Shown: positions 1 to 9,378 of the stretch, piece by piece
Numbering within the stretch: the stretch's first letter is position 1
Layout of the letters: each line of letters starts with the position of its first letter
Origin: Skermanella mucosa
GTDB taxonomy: Bacteria; Pseudomonadota; Alphaproteobacteria; Azospirillales; Azospirillaceae
Reading direction: 5' to 3'
NCBI RefSeq assembly: GCF_016765655.2
Contig: NZ_CP086106.1
Span: 5,354,501-5,418,500, forward strand
DNA length: 64,000 nt
The notes under the pieces: model-generated
What the model was told of the DNA's origin: nothing
Seen by the model: the letters and a program-made list of their open reading frames with translations, nothing else
Database searches by the model: none
Position numbers and translations under genes: made by a program

Positions 1-1085
1 CGGCAGCGCAGGTCGCAGTCGTTCAGCCTGGCATATTGAAGGTTGGTCGGCCAAGGCCGTTCCAGGTCGCCGACCGGAACGCTGAGCAGGATGCTGTCCC
101 GCAGGGACCCGCCGGTCAGGTTGACCCGGCGCATGCCGCACCCGGACAGGTTGGCGCCGCTCAGGTCCGCACCGCTCAGGTTGCTGTAGCTGAGGTCGGC
201 CATCATCAGGTTGGAGCCGGCCAGGTTGGCATTGCGCAGGTTGCAGCGCTGGATCTTGGCGGCGGACAGGTCGACCTCGCCCAGGGGCGCGTCGCTGAGG
301 TCGGCCAAGTCCAGTTCCAGCCGCTGCCCGGCCCGGCCTTCGCTGTCCAGCCACTCCTGGTGATGGGCCAGCAGTTCGAACAGCCGCTCGCCCAGCGACT
401 CAAGGTTGCCGTCGGGGTTGATGCCGACCTGGGCCATGCGGGCGACGGCATCGGCATCCAGCACGGCGCCCGACAGGACGGCACCGGTCAGCGTCGTGTT
501 CCTCAGGGTGGCGCCGGACAGGTCGGTGGAAACCAGGATCGCGCCGGTCAGATCGGCCCCGGACAGGTCGGCATCGACCAGCTCCGCCCCGGTGAGGTCG
601 CAGTTCCCCAGGTTGGAGCCGACCAGGATCGCCCGGTTCAGGTTGGCGTCCATCAGCTCGGTGCGCCGGTTGACCGTGGTTCCGGCGTTGGCCCGCTGCT
701 TGGTGCTGACCGCGCCGAGCGACCCGGTGCGCAGGTCGGCCCCGGCGAGGTTCGCCTCCGCCAGGTTGGCCCCGTTGAAGCAGGCGCCGCGCAGATCAGC
801 GCCGAGCAGGTCGGCCTGGCTGAGATCCGCCCCCTCCAGTTCCGCCATCATCAGCACGGCGGCCTTGAGGTCGGCCCGGGACAGGTTGCTGCGGGCGAAC
901 GAGGTGCCGACCAGCTTGGCATTGCGCAGCACGACGCCGCCCAGCGGCAATTGCGACATGTCGTAGAAGCTGAGGTCGGCCTGCATGCCGCCGCGCGTGC
1001 CGACCACCCACTTTCGGTGGGAGTTCAGCCGCTTCTTCAGCTCGGCGATGTAGGCGGCGCTGTGGCCGGTAGCCGGAGGGGACAT
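1..1085 (-). CDS. Pentapeptide-repeat protein (C-terminus outside window)
   Basis: The minus-strand frame stays open from the ATG at 1085 to the window edge (361 full codons), with an in-frame TAA about 20 codons upstream. Most of it is A(D/N)Lxx pentapeptide repeats, such as GADLSQADLLGADLRGA and SGADLSGANLSG, which predict a right-handed quadrilateral beta-helix. Two non-repeat helical segments punctuate it: residues 14-38, with H23, W26 and a following G-x-x-ADL, and residues about 225-260, with H-Q-E-W245 and a similar G-x-x-LDL exit into a second repeat block. The protein therefore looks like an internal duplication of a linker plus beta-helix module. In relatives such proteins can end in a PilZ or other regulatory domain, but the C-terminus is not visible here. 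No signal peptide is evident. The function is unknown; members of the family act as scaffolds or DNA mimics. The start has no strong ribosome binding site. Confidence 0.85.
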   Translation of the reverse strand, partial: MSPPATGHSAAYIAELKKRLNSHRKWVVGTRGGMQADLSFYDMSQLPLGGVVLRNAKLVGTSFARSNLSRADLKAAVLMMAELEGADLSQADLLGADLRGACFNGANLAEANLAGADLRTGSLGAVSTKQRANAGTTVNRRTELMDANLNRAILVGSNLGNCDLTGAELVDADLSGADLTGAILVSTDLSGATLRNTTLTGAVLSGAVLDADAVARMAQVGINPDGNLESLGERLFELLAHHQEWLDSEGRAGQRLELDLADLSDAPLGEVDLSAAKIQRCNLRNANLAGSNLMMADLSYSNLSGADLSGANLSGCGMRRVNLTGGSLRDSILLSVPVGDLERPWPTNLQYARLNDCDLRC

Positions 1086-1161
1086 CGGGAGCTGCTGGCA
1101 CTCAGCCTGGGGCGGAAGGATGCGGACGACTATCCGCCAAGAATCTTAAGTAGATAATAAT

Positions 1162-1596
1162 TCAGGCCGGCGCGTCGTAGACGACGCGGGTCGAGCAGAC
1201 CAGGTCATGAAGCGCCGTCTTGTCCCTGGTCCAGCCCGCCATCAGGTAGCCCAGGCCGAAGGTTATCGCCGACAGGATCAGCGCGAAGTACCGCCCGAGC
1301 GCCCGCGCCGGGGTCAGCCTGCCGCCGTCGCGGGTCATGACATGGATCCCGAGCACCCGCTTGCCCGGCGTAGCCCGGCGTTCGGACGAATGGAAACCGG
1401 TATAGTAGGCGATCGCCACGACCGTGCTCAGCACCTGCCCGACACCCTGGGCCGTCCCCTCCCCGATGCCGATCCACAGCATCGCGGAGACGACGACGAT
1501 GCCGATGAAGGCCGATACCAGCCCCAGGACGAAGCCGTCGACCAGGGCCGCCGCGGCCCGGATCCAGAAGCCGGCGAACCGGACCCCGCCCGTCAC
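1162..1596 (-). CDS. RDD family integral membrane protein
   Basis: This is a 144-residue protein. It opens with R-x-x-A-A-x-V-D-G (the RDD signature region), followed by a hydrophobic hairpin (residues about 20-65), the segment TPGKRVLGIHVM, an arginine-rich loop, and a final hydrophobic segment ending in DKTALHDLVCSTRVV. These are the hallmarks of the RDD family. The start is GTG at 1596, whose bases overlap the TGA stop of yejF (GTGA, 4-nt overlap), so it should be translationally coupled and is the last gene of the Yej operon. The role of RDD proteins is poorly known; some are implicated in ion or metabolite exchange. Its coupling to a peptide importer suggests an accessory membrane function, which is inference. 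The family call is secure; the function is not. Confidence 0.85.
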   Translation of the reverse strand: MTGGVRFAGFWIRAAAALVDGFVLGLVSAFIGIVVVSAMLWIGIGEGTAQGVGQVLSTVVAIAYYTGFHSSERRATPGKRVLGIHVMTRDGGRLTPARALGRYFALILSAITFGLGYLMAGWTRDKTALHDLVCSTRVVYDAPA

Positions 1597-3218
1597 ATCC
1601 GCACGTCGGAGGTCTTGACCGCGACCAGGTTCAGCGCCGCGGCGATGAGGGCGCGGGTATAGTCCTGCCGGGGCGCCTCGAAGATCTGCCGCGTCGGACC
1701 CGATTCGACCACCTTGCCGTCCTTCATCACGATCACCTCGTTGGAGAGGGCCCTTACCACTTTCAGGTCATGGCTGATGAAGAGATAGGCCAGGTTGTGC
1801 TTCACCTGCAAGTCCCGCAGCAGGTCGACGATCTGCGCCTGGACGGACATGTCCAGGGCCGAGGTCGGCTCGTCCAGGACGACGAATCGCGGCTTCAGCA
1901 CCATGGCGCGGGCGATCGCGATCCGCTGGCGCTGGCCGCCGGAGAACTCGTGCGGATAGCGGTTGCGGCTGGCCGGGTCCAGCCCGACCTCCTCCAGCGA
2001 CCGGGCGATCATCGCCTCCCGCTCGGCCCTGCTGCCGATGCCGTGGATCTTCAGCCCTTCCTCGATGATCTGGGCGACAGACAGGCGGGGGCTGAGGCTG
2101 CCGTAGGGGTCCTGGAAGACAACCTGCATCTCCCGGCGCAGCGGGCGCATCTGCTTGGCCTGCCAGCCCTGGATATCCTTGCCGTCATAGCGGATGGCGC
2201 CCTGGCTGGCGTGCAGGCGCAGCAGCGCCAGCCCCAGCGTCGTCTTGCCCGACCCCGACTCGCCGACCACGCCGACGGTGTGTCCCTCGCGCACCGTGAC
2301 GCTGATGCCGTCCACCGCCCGGACGTGATCGACGGTCCGGCGCAGCAGTCCCTTCCTGATCGGGAAATGGACCTTGATGTCCCGCGCGATCATCACGTCG
2401 GCCGCGTCCTCGGGCGGCGGCGCCGGGTTGCCCTTCGGCTCCGCCGCCAGCAGCCGCTGGGTATAGGGGTGGCGCGGACCGGCGAACAGCTCCGCGTTGG
2501 ACCCCTTCTCGACGATCTCGCCCTGGTTCATGACGCAGACCTGGTCCGCCATCTTGCGCACGATGCCGAGATCGTGGGTGATCAGCAGCAACGCCATGTT
2601 GAAGCGGCGCTGGAGGTCCTTCAGCAACTCCAGGATCTGGGCCTGGATCGTCACGTCCAGCGCGGTGGTCGGCTCGTCCGCGATCAGCAGGTCCGGCTCG
2701 TTGGCCAGCGCCATGGCGATCATCACGCGCTGGCGCTGGCCGCCCGAAAGCTCGTGGGGGTACGCCGCCAGACGCTTCTCCGCTTCCGGCAACCCGACGA
2801 GGCGCAGCAGTTCCAGCGTGCGCCGCCGGGCGGCCGAGCGGGTCAGCCCCTTGTGCAGGAACAAGGTCTCGTTGATCTGCTTCTCGATGGTGTGGAGCGG
2901 GTTCAGGGAGGTCATCGGCTCCTGGAAGATCATGGCGATGCGGTCGCCGCGAACTTCCCGGAGCGTCTTCTCCTCCGCCCCCACCAGCTCGGTCCCCTTG
3001 AAGCGGATGCTGCTGCCGGCCGGATGCGCCGCCATGGGATAGGGCAGGAGCTGCAGGATCGACAGGGCGGTCACCGACTTGCCGGAACCCGACTCGCCGA
3101 CCAGCGCCAGGGTCTCGCCCGCCTTGATGTCGAACGACACGCCCCGGACGGCACGGACCTCGCCGCCCGACAGCCGGAAATCGACCGCCAGGTCGCGGAC
3201 GGAGAGCAGGTCGGTCAT
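1593..3218 (-). CDS. yejF: Peptide ABC transporter, double ATP-binding subunit YejF
   Basis: This 541-residue protein holds two complete ABC cassettes in one chain. The first has Walker A GESGSGKS at about residue 40 and signature LSGGQRQRV; the second has Walker A GESGSGKTT at about residue 315 and signature FSGGQRQRI. Each is followed by a Walker B LIADEPTTALD or VVLDEPTSALD. An oligopeptide-transporter C-terminal extension follows the first cassette (RHPYTQRLLAAEP). This fused layout is typical of YejF, in contrast to the split OppD/OppF. It powers YejB/YejE import of peptides; in Escherichia coli the Yej system takes up microcin C, and in Sinorhizobium it protects against host NCR peptides. 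It lies 33 nt downstream of yejE in the same orientation. Assignment is secure; substrate unknown. Confidence 0.95.
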   Translation of the reverse strand: MTDLLSVRDLAVDFRLSGGEVRAVRGVSFDIKAGETLALVGESGSGKSVTALSILQLLPYPMAAHPAGSSIRFKGTELVGAEEKTLREVRGDRIAMIFQEPMTSLNPLHTIEKQINETLFLHKGLTRSAARRRTLELLRLVGLPEAEKRLAAYPHELSGGQRQRVMIAMALANEPDLLIADEPTTALDVTIQAQILELLKDLQRRFNMALLLITHDLGIVRKMADQVCVMNQGEIVEKGSNAELFAGPRHPYTQRLLAAEPKGNPAPPPEDAADVMIARDIKVHFPIRKGLLRRTVDHVRAVDGISVTVREGHTVGVVGESGSGKTTLGLALLRLHASQGAIRYDGKDIQGWQAKQMRPLRREMQVVFQDPYGSLSPRLSVAQIIEEGLKIHGIGSRAEREAMIARSLEEVGLDPASRNRYPHEFSGGQRQRIAIARAMVLKPRFVVLDEPTSALDMSVQAQIVDLLRDLQVKHNLAYLFISHDLKVVRALSNEVIVMKDGKVVESGPTRQIFEAPRQDYTRALIAAALNLVAVKTSDVRM

Positions 3219-3251
3219 GCTGATGGTTTCCCTTTGTTCATTCCGGGCCGT

Positions 3252-4400
3252 TCATTCCGCCGCCGCCTTCTTCTCCGCCGACGCGGCGGCCGGGTTGGCC
3301 GTCAGCCCTTTGCGGGGCAGCGGGCCGACCGACTTCCGGGGATCGAAGGCGTCGCGCACCGCCTCGCCGATGAAGATCAGCAGGCTCAGCATGATGGCGA
3401 GCGTGAAAAAGGCGGTCAGGCCCAGCCAGGGTGCCTGCAGGTTGGCCTTGCCCTGGGCCAGCAGCTCGCCCAGCGACGGCGAGCCGGGCGGCAGGCCGAA
3501 GCCCAGGAAGTCGAGCGCGGTCAGGGTAGTGATCGAGCCGTTCAGGATGAAGGGCATGAAGGTCAGCGTCGCCACCATGGCGTTGGGCAGCACATGCTTG
3601 ACCATGATCAGCACGTCGCCGGCGCCCAGCGCGCGGGCCGCCCTGACATAGTCGAAGTTGCGGGCGCGCAGGAACTCCGCCCGGACGACGCCGACCAGGC
3701 TCATCCAGTTGAACAGCAGCAGCAGTCCCAGCAGCCACCAGAAGTTCGGCTCGACCACGCTGGCCAGGATGATCAGCAGGTAGAGCGTGGGCAGTCCCGA
3801 CCAGATCTCGATGAAGCGCTGGAACAGCAGGTCGGTCGTGCCGCCGAAATAGCCCTGCACCGCTCCGGCCGCGATGCCGATGATCGAGGAGAAGATCGTC
3901 AGCGTCAGCCCGAACAGGATCGAGATGCGGAAGCCGTAGATCAGCCGCGCCACCACGTCGCGCCCCTGGTCGTCGGTGCCCAGCCAGTTCTCGGAGGACG
4001 GCGGCGCCGGGGCCGGGACGGTCAGGTCGTAGTTGATGGTCCGGTAGGAGTAGCGGATCACCGGCCAGATCATCCAGCCCTTCTCGTCGATCAGGTCGCG
4101 CACGAACGGGTCGCGGTAGTCGGCCTGGGTCTCGAACTCGCCGCCGAACGTGGTCTCCGGATAGACCGTGAAGATCGGCATGTAGAACGCGTCGTCGTAG
4201 CGGATCAGCAGCGGCTTGTCGTTGGCGATGAACTCGGCGAACAGGCTCAGCGTGAAGAGGATCAGGAAGATCCACAGGGACCAGAATCCCCGACGGTTGG
4301 CCTTGAAGTTGTGCAGCCGCCGCCGCGTGATCGGCGTGATGCGCATGCCCAGGAAGCGGTCCGCCGGGGCGGCGGGGGGAATGGTTCGGGCATCGTCCAT
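3252..4400 (-). CDS. yejE: Peptide ABC transporter permease YejE
   Basis: This is a 382-residue inner-membrane permease of the binding-protein-dependent transport family. It starts [12 protein letters not shown], with the first transmembrane segment at about residues 40-60 (FWSLWIFLILFTLSLFAEFI), a long periplasmic loop containing the family motif NWLGTDDQGRDV, and then a five-helix core. The EAA loop for ATPase contact reads VRAARALGAGDVLIMVKHVL, and the C-terminus is lysine-rich. The start at 4400 was chosen because its ATG shares one base with the yejB stop (TGATG) and the preceding frame is only the antisense-like shadow of yejB. It pairs with YejB to form the translocation pore. Confidence 0.95.
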   Translation of the reverse strand: MDDARTIPPAAPADRFLGMRITPITRRRLHNFKANRRGFWSLWIFLILFTLSLFAEFIANDKPLLIRYDDAFYMPIFTVYPETTFGGEFETQADYRDPFVRDLIDEKGWMIWPVIRYSYRTINYDLTVPAPAPPSSENWLGTDDQGRDVVARLIYGFRISILFGLTLTIFSSIIGIAAGAVQGYFGGTTDLLFQRFIEIWSGLPTLYLLIILASVVEPNFWWLLGLLLLFNWMSLVGVVRAEFLRARNFDYVRAARALGAGDVLIMVKHVLPNAMVATLTFMPFILNGSITTLTALDFLGFGLPPGSPSLGELLAQGKANLQAPWLGLTAFFTLAIMLSLLIFIGEAVRDAFDPRKSVGPLPRKGLTANPAAASAEKKAAAE

Positions 4401-5509
4401 CACGTCCTCCTCGCCTCGAAGTCGATGCGGGGATCGACCGCGACATAGGTCAGGTCGCCGATCAGGTTCATCAGCAGTCCCAGCAGCGTGAAGATATAGA
4501 GCGTCGCGAACATCACGGGATAATCGCGGTTGATCGCCGCCTCGAAGCCCAGCAGCCCCAGCCCGTCCAGCGAGAAGATCACCTCGATCAGCAGCGACCC
4601 GGTGAACAGGATGCCGATGAAGGCTCCGGGGAACCCGGCGATCACGATCAGCATGGCGTTGCGGAAGATGTGGCCGTACAGCACCCGCCCCTCGCCCAGC
4701 CCCTTGGCCCGCGCGGTGATGACGTACTGCTTGTTGACCTCCTCCATGAAGCTGTTCTTGGTCAGCATGGTCAGGCCGGCGAAGCCGCCGATCACCAGCG
4801 CCACCACCGGCAGGGTGATGTGCCAGAAATAGTCCAGCACCTGCTGCCACCAGGGCATCAGGTCCCAGCCCTCGCTGGTCAGCCCGCGCAGCGGGAACCA
4901 GTCGAGATAGCGGCCGCCGGCGAACAGCACGATCAGCAGCACGGCGAACAGGAAGCTGGGAATGGCATAGCCGACGATGACCACGCCGCTGGTCCAGATG
5001 TCGAACTTCGACCCGTCGCGCACCGCCTTTCGGATGCCCAGCGGGATCGAGATCAGGTAGGTGATGAGCGTGGTCCACAACCCCAGGGAGATCGACACCG
5101 GCAGTTTGTCGATCACCAGGTCGATCACCCGCTGGTCGCGGAAATAGCTGGTCCCGAAATCGAAGGTCAGGTAGCTGGCCATCATCTGGAGGAAGCGCTC
5201 GTGCAGCGGCTTGTCGAAGCCGAACTGCCGCTCCAGCTCCTTGATGAACTCGGGGTCCAGTCCCTGGGCGCCCCGGTAGCGGCCGGTGACCTGCTCGCCG
5301 CCCGACTGCTGGGCCTGGGGCGGCAGGTCGCCGCCGCCCGACGTGCCGCCGATCCGCGCCGTGGCATCCACCCCCGTCCCCTGGAGCTGGGCGAGCGTCT
5401 GCTCGATCGGGCCGCCGGGAGCCGCCTGCACGATCAGGAAATTGATCACCATGATCCCGAGCAGGGTCGGGATGATCAGCAGCAGGCGGCGGACGATGTA
5501 GGCCAGCAT
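4400..5509 (-). CDS. yejB: Peptide ABC transporter permease YejB
   Basis: This 369-residue permease begins [20 protein letters not shown], the N-terminal helix characteristic of the OppB/DppB/YejB side of peptide importers. After it come an extended periplasmic domain (residues about 30-130, with a [12 protein letters not shown] insert), five transmembrane helices and the ATPase-coupling loop [19 protein letters not shown]. The C-terminus reads [22 protein letters not shown], the typical end of this family. It follows the first substrate-binding gene by 37 nt and overlaps yejE by one base, so the genes are almost certainly cotranscribed. Confidence 0.95.
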   Translation of the reverse strand: MLAYIVRRLLLIIPTLLGIMVINFLIVQAAPGGPIEQTLAQLQGTGVDATARIGGTSGGGDLPPQAQQSGGEQVTGRYRGAQGLDPEFIKELERQFGFDKPLHERFLQMMASYLTFDFGTSYFRDQRVIDLVIDKLPVSISLGLWTTLITYLISIPLGIRKAVRDGSKFDIWTSGVVIVGYAIPSFLFAVLLIVLFAGGRYLDWFPLRGLTSEGWDLMPWWQQVLDYFWHITLPVVALVIGGFAGLTMLTKNSFMEEVNKQYVITARAKGLGEGRVLYGHIFRNAMLIVIAGFPGAFIGILFTGSLLIEVIFSLDGLGLLGFEAAINRDYPVMFATLYIFTLLGLLMNLIGDLTYVAVDPRIDFEARRT

Positions 5510-5546
5510 CCTCGTCTCCTCAATCGCTGCTTTCTGGAATTCCGCT

Positions 5547-7391
5547 TCAACCGGGCGAGCGGACGGACGCCTGCTTGCCGGTATCTACCCACCAGGTGGT
5601 GGGGAAGCCGATCGTGTATTTCGCCATCGTCTCCGGATAGCCGAACTTGTTCCAGTAAACCAGCCAGGACTCGTCGTTGTACCATTGCGGGATCTGGTAC
5701 CAGCCCCAGGACAGCACCCTGTCCAGCGCGCGGTTGGTCGCGGCCAGCGTATCCAGGTCCCGGGCGGCGATCAGCTCCTCGATCAGGCCGTCCACGACCG
5801 GGTCCTTGATGCCGGCCAGGTTGCCCGAACCCCGGGTCCCGGCGGCGACCGACCCGAAATAGCTGCGCTGCTCGGCGCCCGGCGGCGGGAAGAAGTTCAG
5901 CGCGACCGACAGCAGGTCGTAGTCGAAATCGTCGATCCGCACCTGGTACTGGGAGGTGTCCACCACGCGGATCGAGGCGTCGATGCCGGCGCGCCTGGCG
6001 TTCTGCACGAACGGTTCGGTCAGCCGGACCAGCGCCGGGCTGACCAGCAGGATCTCAATCCGCATCTGCTCGCCGGCCGCGTTGACGAGGCGGTTGTTCT
6101 TCAGCTCCCAGCCGGCCTCCCTGAACAGGCGGAGCGACTCCCGCAGGTTGGCGCGGATGTTGCCGGACCCGTCCGTCACCGGCGGCTCGTACGCCTTGGT
6201 CAGCACCTCCGGCCGGACCTTGTCCCTGTACTTCTCCAGGATCGACAGTTCCTTGGGGTCTGGCGGACCGCTGGCGCCGAACTCCGAGTTGGGGAACCAG
6301 CTCTTCACGCGCTTGTACTCGCCGAACAGCAGGGTCCGCTGGATCGCCTCGAAATCATAGAGGAGGGTGATCGCCTCGCGCACCCGGACGTCCTGGAACT
6401 GCGGCCGGCGCAGGTTGAAGATATAGCCCTGGGTCCCGCGCGGCGTCTGGTCCGGCACCACCCGCTTGATCATGCTGCCGTCCTTGACGGCGGGCACATC
6501 GTAGCTCTGGTTCCAGCGCTGGGCGCGGTTCTCCTGCCGGAAATCGATCCGGCCGGACATGAAGGCCTCCGCCAGCACGGTGTCGTCCAGGTAATAGTCG
6601 TACCGGATCTGGTCGATATTGTTCAGGCCGCGGTTCACCGGCAGGTCCGCCGCCCAATAGTCCGCCACCCGCTCGTAGGTGATCGAGCGCCCGGCGTCGA
6701 TCGCCTTGATCCGATAGGCGCCGCTGCCCAGGATCGGCTCCAGCGTGGTCTTGGTGATGTCGCGCCCCTCGGCCGTCCACCAGTGCCGCGGCAGCGGGGA
6801 GCTGGACGCCACGGTCAGCAGCGGCTTCATGCTGTCGCGCGTCTTGAAGGTGAACTTGAGCCTCCGGGGGTCCAGCACCTCGACGCCGCTGACATCCTCG
6901 TAGAAGCTCTGGAGGAACGGCCGCCCATGCTCCTTGATGGTGTCGAACGCGAACTTGAAATCGTCGGCGGTGATCGGATGGCCGTCGTGCCAGCGGGCCT
7001 CCGGCCGCAGGTTGAAGATGATCCAGCTCTTGTCCTCTGGATACTCGGCGGTCTCGGCGATCAGGCCGTAGGCGGAGGACAGCTCGTCGCCCGACCCGGT
7101 CATCAGGCTGTCGGAGATCAGCCCGATGCCGGTCGGCCAGCTCCCCCGCAGGATATAGGTGTTGAGGCTGTCGAAGCTGCCGAAGGCGCCCAGCACGACC
7201 GAGCCGCCCTTGGGCGCGTCGGGGTTGGCATAGGGCCAGTGCCGCATGTCCGGGCCGTAGAGCGGTTCGCCGAACTCGGCCATGGCCCAGGTCCGCGTGA
7301 TCTTCTCTCCCGCATCCTGGGCCAGGACGGGAGCGGTCCCGCCCATCAGCAGGGTTCCCAGGCAAACGGCGGCGGCAAGCAGTCTCTTCAT
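5547..7391 (-). CDS. yejA: Yej-type extracellular peptide-binding protein, copy 1
   Basis: This is a solute-binding protein of family 5 (SBP_bac_5), 614 residues from the chosen start. [25 protein letters not shown] is a good Sec signal peptide with cleavage after A-x-A-Q; an upstream in-frame start at 7424 would put charged residues ahead of the signal and is less likely. Family landmarks are [20 protein letters not shown], the [20 protein letters not shown] strand and the [21 protein letters not shown]-terminal lobe. It delivers peptides to YejBE-F in the periplasm. It is a close paralogue of the neighbouring upstream gene and sits directly before yejB. Confidence 0.93.
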   Translation of the reverse strand: MKRLLAAAVCLGTLLMGGTAPVLAQDAGEKITRTWAMAEFGEPLYGPDMRHWPYANPDAPKGGSVVLGAFGSFDSLNTYILRGSWPTGIGLISDSLMTGSGDELSSAYGLIAETAEYPEDKSWIIFNLRPEARWHDGHPITADDFKFAFDTIKEHGRPFLQSFYEDVSGVEVLDPRRLKFTFKTRDSMKPLLTVASSSPLPRHWWTAEGRDITKTTLEPILGSGAYRIKAIDAGRSITYERVADYWAADLPVNRGLNNIDQIRYDYYLDDTVLAEAFMSGRIDFRQENRAQRWNQSYDVPAVKDGSMIKRVVPDQTPRGTQGYIFNLRRPQFQDVRVREAITLLYDFEAIQRTLLFGEYKRVKSWFPNSEFGASGPPDPKELSILEKYRDKVRPEVLTKAYEPPVTDGSGNIRANLRESLRLFREAGWELKNNRLVNAAGEQMRIEILLVSPALVRLTEPFVQNARRAGIDASIRVVDTSQYQVRIDDFDYDLLSVALNFFPPPGAEQRSYFGSVAAGTRGSGNLAGIKDPVVDGLIEELIAARDLDTLAATNRALDRVLSWGWYQIPQWYNDESWLVYWNKFGYPETMAKYTIGFPTTWWVDTGKQASVRSPG

Positions 7392-7517
7392 CCGGCCCTC
7401 ATCTCTCCCGCGGCAAGGCCGCATCCTTGCGTGACAATCGTTCCGGCATTCCCGTACTTCTGCGTTTTGCAGCCGAATCGGGCTTAATCAAGGCGAAACC
7501 GATCCGGGGCGGACGGT

Positions 7518-9326
7518 TCAGCGCGCCGCCTCCTTCGACCACCAGGTCGACGGGAAGCCCACCTCGTAACGGGGCTTGCGCTCCGGCCAGCCGAACTTGG
7601 TCCAATAGGCGATCCAGGTCTGGTCGTTGTACCATTGCGGGATCATGGCGTGCTGCCACAGCAGCACCCGGTCGAGCGCCCGCGACGTCGCCTGCAGGGT
7701 CTCCAGGTCCTTCGCCGCGACGACCTCCTCAATCAGCGCGTCGACCACCGGGTCCTTGATGCCGGCATAGTTGGCCGACCCCTTCACGTCGGCCGCGGCC
7801 GACCCGAAATAGCTGCGCTGCTCGGTGCCCGGCGGCGGGAAGAAGTTGAAGAACACCATCACGGCGTCGAAGTCGAAATCGTCCGTCCGGGCCTGGTGCT
7901 GGGCGCTGTCGACGATCCGGATCGACGCGTCGATGCCGACCCGCTGGAGCGCCGTGACATAGGGCTGCATCACCCGGACCATCGACTGGTTGTCGTCCAG
8001 GAACTCGATCCGCAATTGCCGCCCGGTCCCGGCATCGACCAGCTTGTTCTCGCGTGTCTGGAAGCCCGCCTCGCGGAACAGCGCCAGCGCCTTCCGGACA
8101 TTGTCGCGGTTGTTGCCCGACCCGTCGGTGGAAGGCGGCTCGTAGGCGGTGGTGAAGACCTCCTCCGGGACGCGGCCCCGGTACTTCTCCAGGATGGCGA
8201 GTTCCGCCGGCGTCGGAGCACCGCTGGCGCCGAAGTCGCTGTTGGGGAAGTTGCTCTTCACCCGGCGGTACTGGCCGTACAGGATATTCTTCTGGAGCCA
8301 CTCGAAATCGTAGAGGTATGACAGCGCCAGGCGCACCCTCGGATCGGCGAACTGCGGCCGGCGCATGTTGAAGCGGATTCCCTGCGCGCCGAACGGCCGC
8401 TCGTTGGCGATCGTGCGCTTCTCGATCCTGCCGTCCTTCACCTGGGGAATGTCGTAGCCCGAGGTCCAGCGCTGGGCCCGGTTCTCCTGCCGGAAATCGT
8501 AGGCGCCGCCCTTGAACGCCTCGAACATCACGTCGTCGTCGCGGTAGAAGTCCGTCCGCACGGTGTCGAAGTTGTTCTGGCCGACATTGATCGGCAGGCC
8601 GCGGCCCCAATAGTCGGGCACCCGCCCATAGGTGATCGACCGGCCGGGATCGACCGCCGTGACCCGGTAGGGTCCGCTGGTGAGCGGCGGTTCCAGGGTC
8701 GTCTTGGAAATGTCGCGGTTCTCCGCGGTCCACCAGTGCTCCGGCACCGGCGTCAGGATGCCGGCGGCGCGGATCAGGGGCTTCATCTCCCCCCGGCTCT
8801 TGAAGCTCACCTTCAGTCGATGCTCGTCCAGCGCCTCGACCGCCGCGATATCCTCCAGGAAGCTCTTGAGGAAGGGCCTTCCATGCTGCTCGATGGCTTT
8901 CCAGCCGAACACGAAATCGCCGGCCGTCACCGGATGGCCGTCATGGAACCGGGCCTGCGGGCGCAGGTTGAACACCACCCAGCTCTTGTCCTCGGGGTAT
9001 TCCGCCGTTTCGGCGAGCAGGCCGTAGACCACGTCCAGCTCGTCGCCGGACCCCGTGAACAGGGTCTCGGAGACGATGTCTAGGCCCCGGGGCACCTGTC
9101 CGCGCAGGATGATCGGGTTGAGGCTGTCGAAACTTCCCGGTTCCGCCGTGACGACGGCGCCGCCCTTCGGAGCCGCGGGATCGACATAGTCGAAATGGGC
9201 GAAGCCGGCGCCGTACCTGGGCGTGCTGAACTCCGCCAGCGCATGCGTCCGGATGACGGGATCTTCGGCATGGCCGCCGGAAACCAGGACGAGCAGAAGC
9301 ACCGGGACGGCGAAGAGGAGTTTCAT
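7518..9326 (-). CDS. yejA: Yej-type extracellular peptide-binding protein, copy 2
   Basis: This 602-residue family-5 solute-binding protein has the signal peptide MKLLFAVPVLLLVLVSGGHA. Its order of motifs matches the downstream copy almost segment by segment: [50 protein letters not shown], and the ending IPQWYNDQTWIAYWTKFGWP. It is the first gene of the Yej operon, so the operon codes two binding proteins for a single permease. Paralogous binding proteins usually widen substrate range by sharing a transporter; that is inference here. 126 nt separate it from copy 1, enough for a separate promoter or an mRNA processing site, but none is clear. Confidence 0.93.
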   Translation of the reverse strand: MKLLFAVPVLLLVLVSGGHAEDPVIRTHALAEFSTPRYGAGFAHFDYVDPAAPKGGAVVTAEPGSFDSLNPIILRGQVPRGLDIVSETLFTGSGDELDVVYGLLAETAEYPEDKSWVVFNLRPQARFHDGHPVTAGDFVFGWKAIEQHGRPFLKSFLEDIAAVEALDEHRLKVSFKSRGEMKPLIRAAGILTPVPEHWWTAENRDISKTTLEPPLTSGPYRVTAVDPGRSITYGRVPDYWGRGLPINVGQNNFDTVRTDFYRDDDVMFEAFKGGAYDFRQENRAQRWTSGYDIPQVKDGRIEKRTIANERPFGAQGIRFNMRRPQFADPRVRLALSYLYDFEWLQKNILYGQYRRVKSNFPNSDFGASGAPTPAELAILEKYRGRVPEEVFTTAYEPPSTDGSGNNRDNVRKALALFREAGFQTRENKLVDAGTGRQLRIEFLDDNQSMVRVMQPYVTALQRVGIDASIRIVDSAQHQARTDDFDFDAVMVFFNFFPPPGTEQRSYFGSAAADVKGSANYAGIKDPVVDALIEEVVAAKDLETLQATSRALDRVLLWQHAMIPQWYNDQTWIAYWTKFGWPERKPRYEVGFPSTWWSKEAAR

Positions 9327-9378
9327 CCGGGAAGATTCCTCGCAAGCGGAGCCAATGCCGGGGGCCGGAGCCGCCGGC

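Noticed and set aside
36-1000. Apparent tandem DNA repeat (CAGGTTG-like every 15 nt).
   Set aside because: The period reflects pentapeptide codons rather than a satellite or CRISPR; unit sequences diverge as expected for protein repeats.
36-1157. Plus-strand frame full of GQV and AQV repeats.
   Set aside because: It is the reverse reading of the pentapeptide-repeat codons; the minus-strand frame gives canonical A(D/N)Lxx repeats.
1770-4448. An 892-codon plus-strand frame.
   Set aside because: It is opposite yejF and yejE and has low-complexity composition without motifs.
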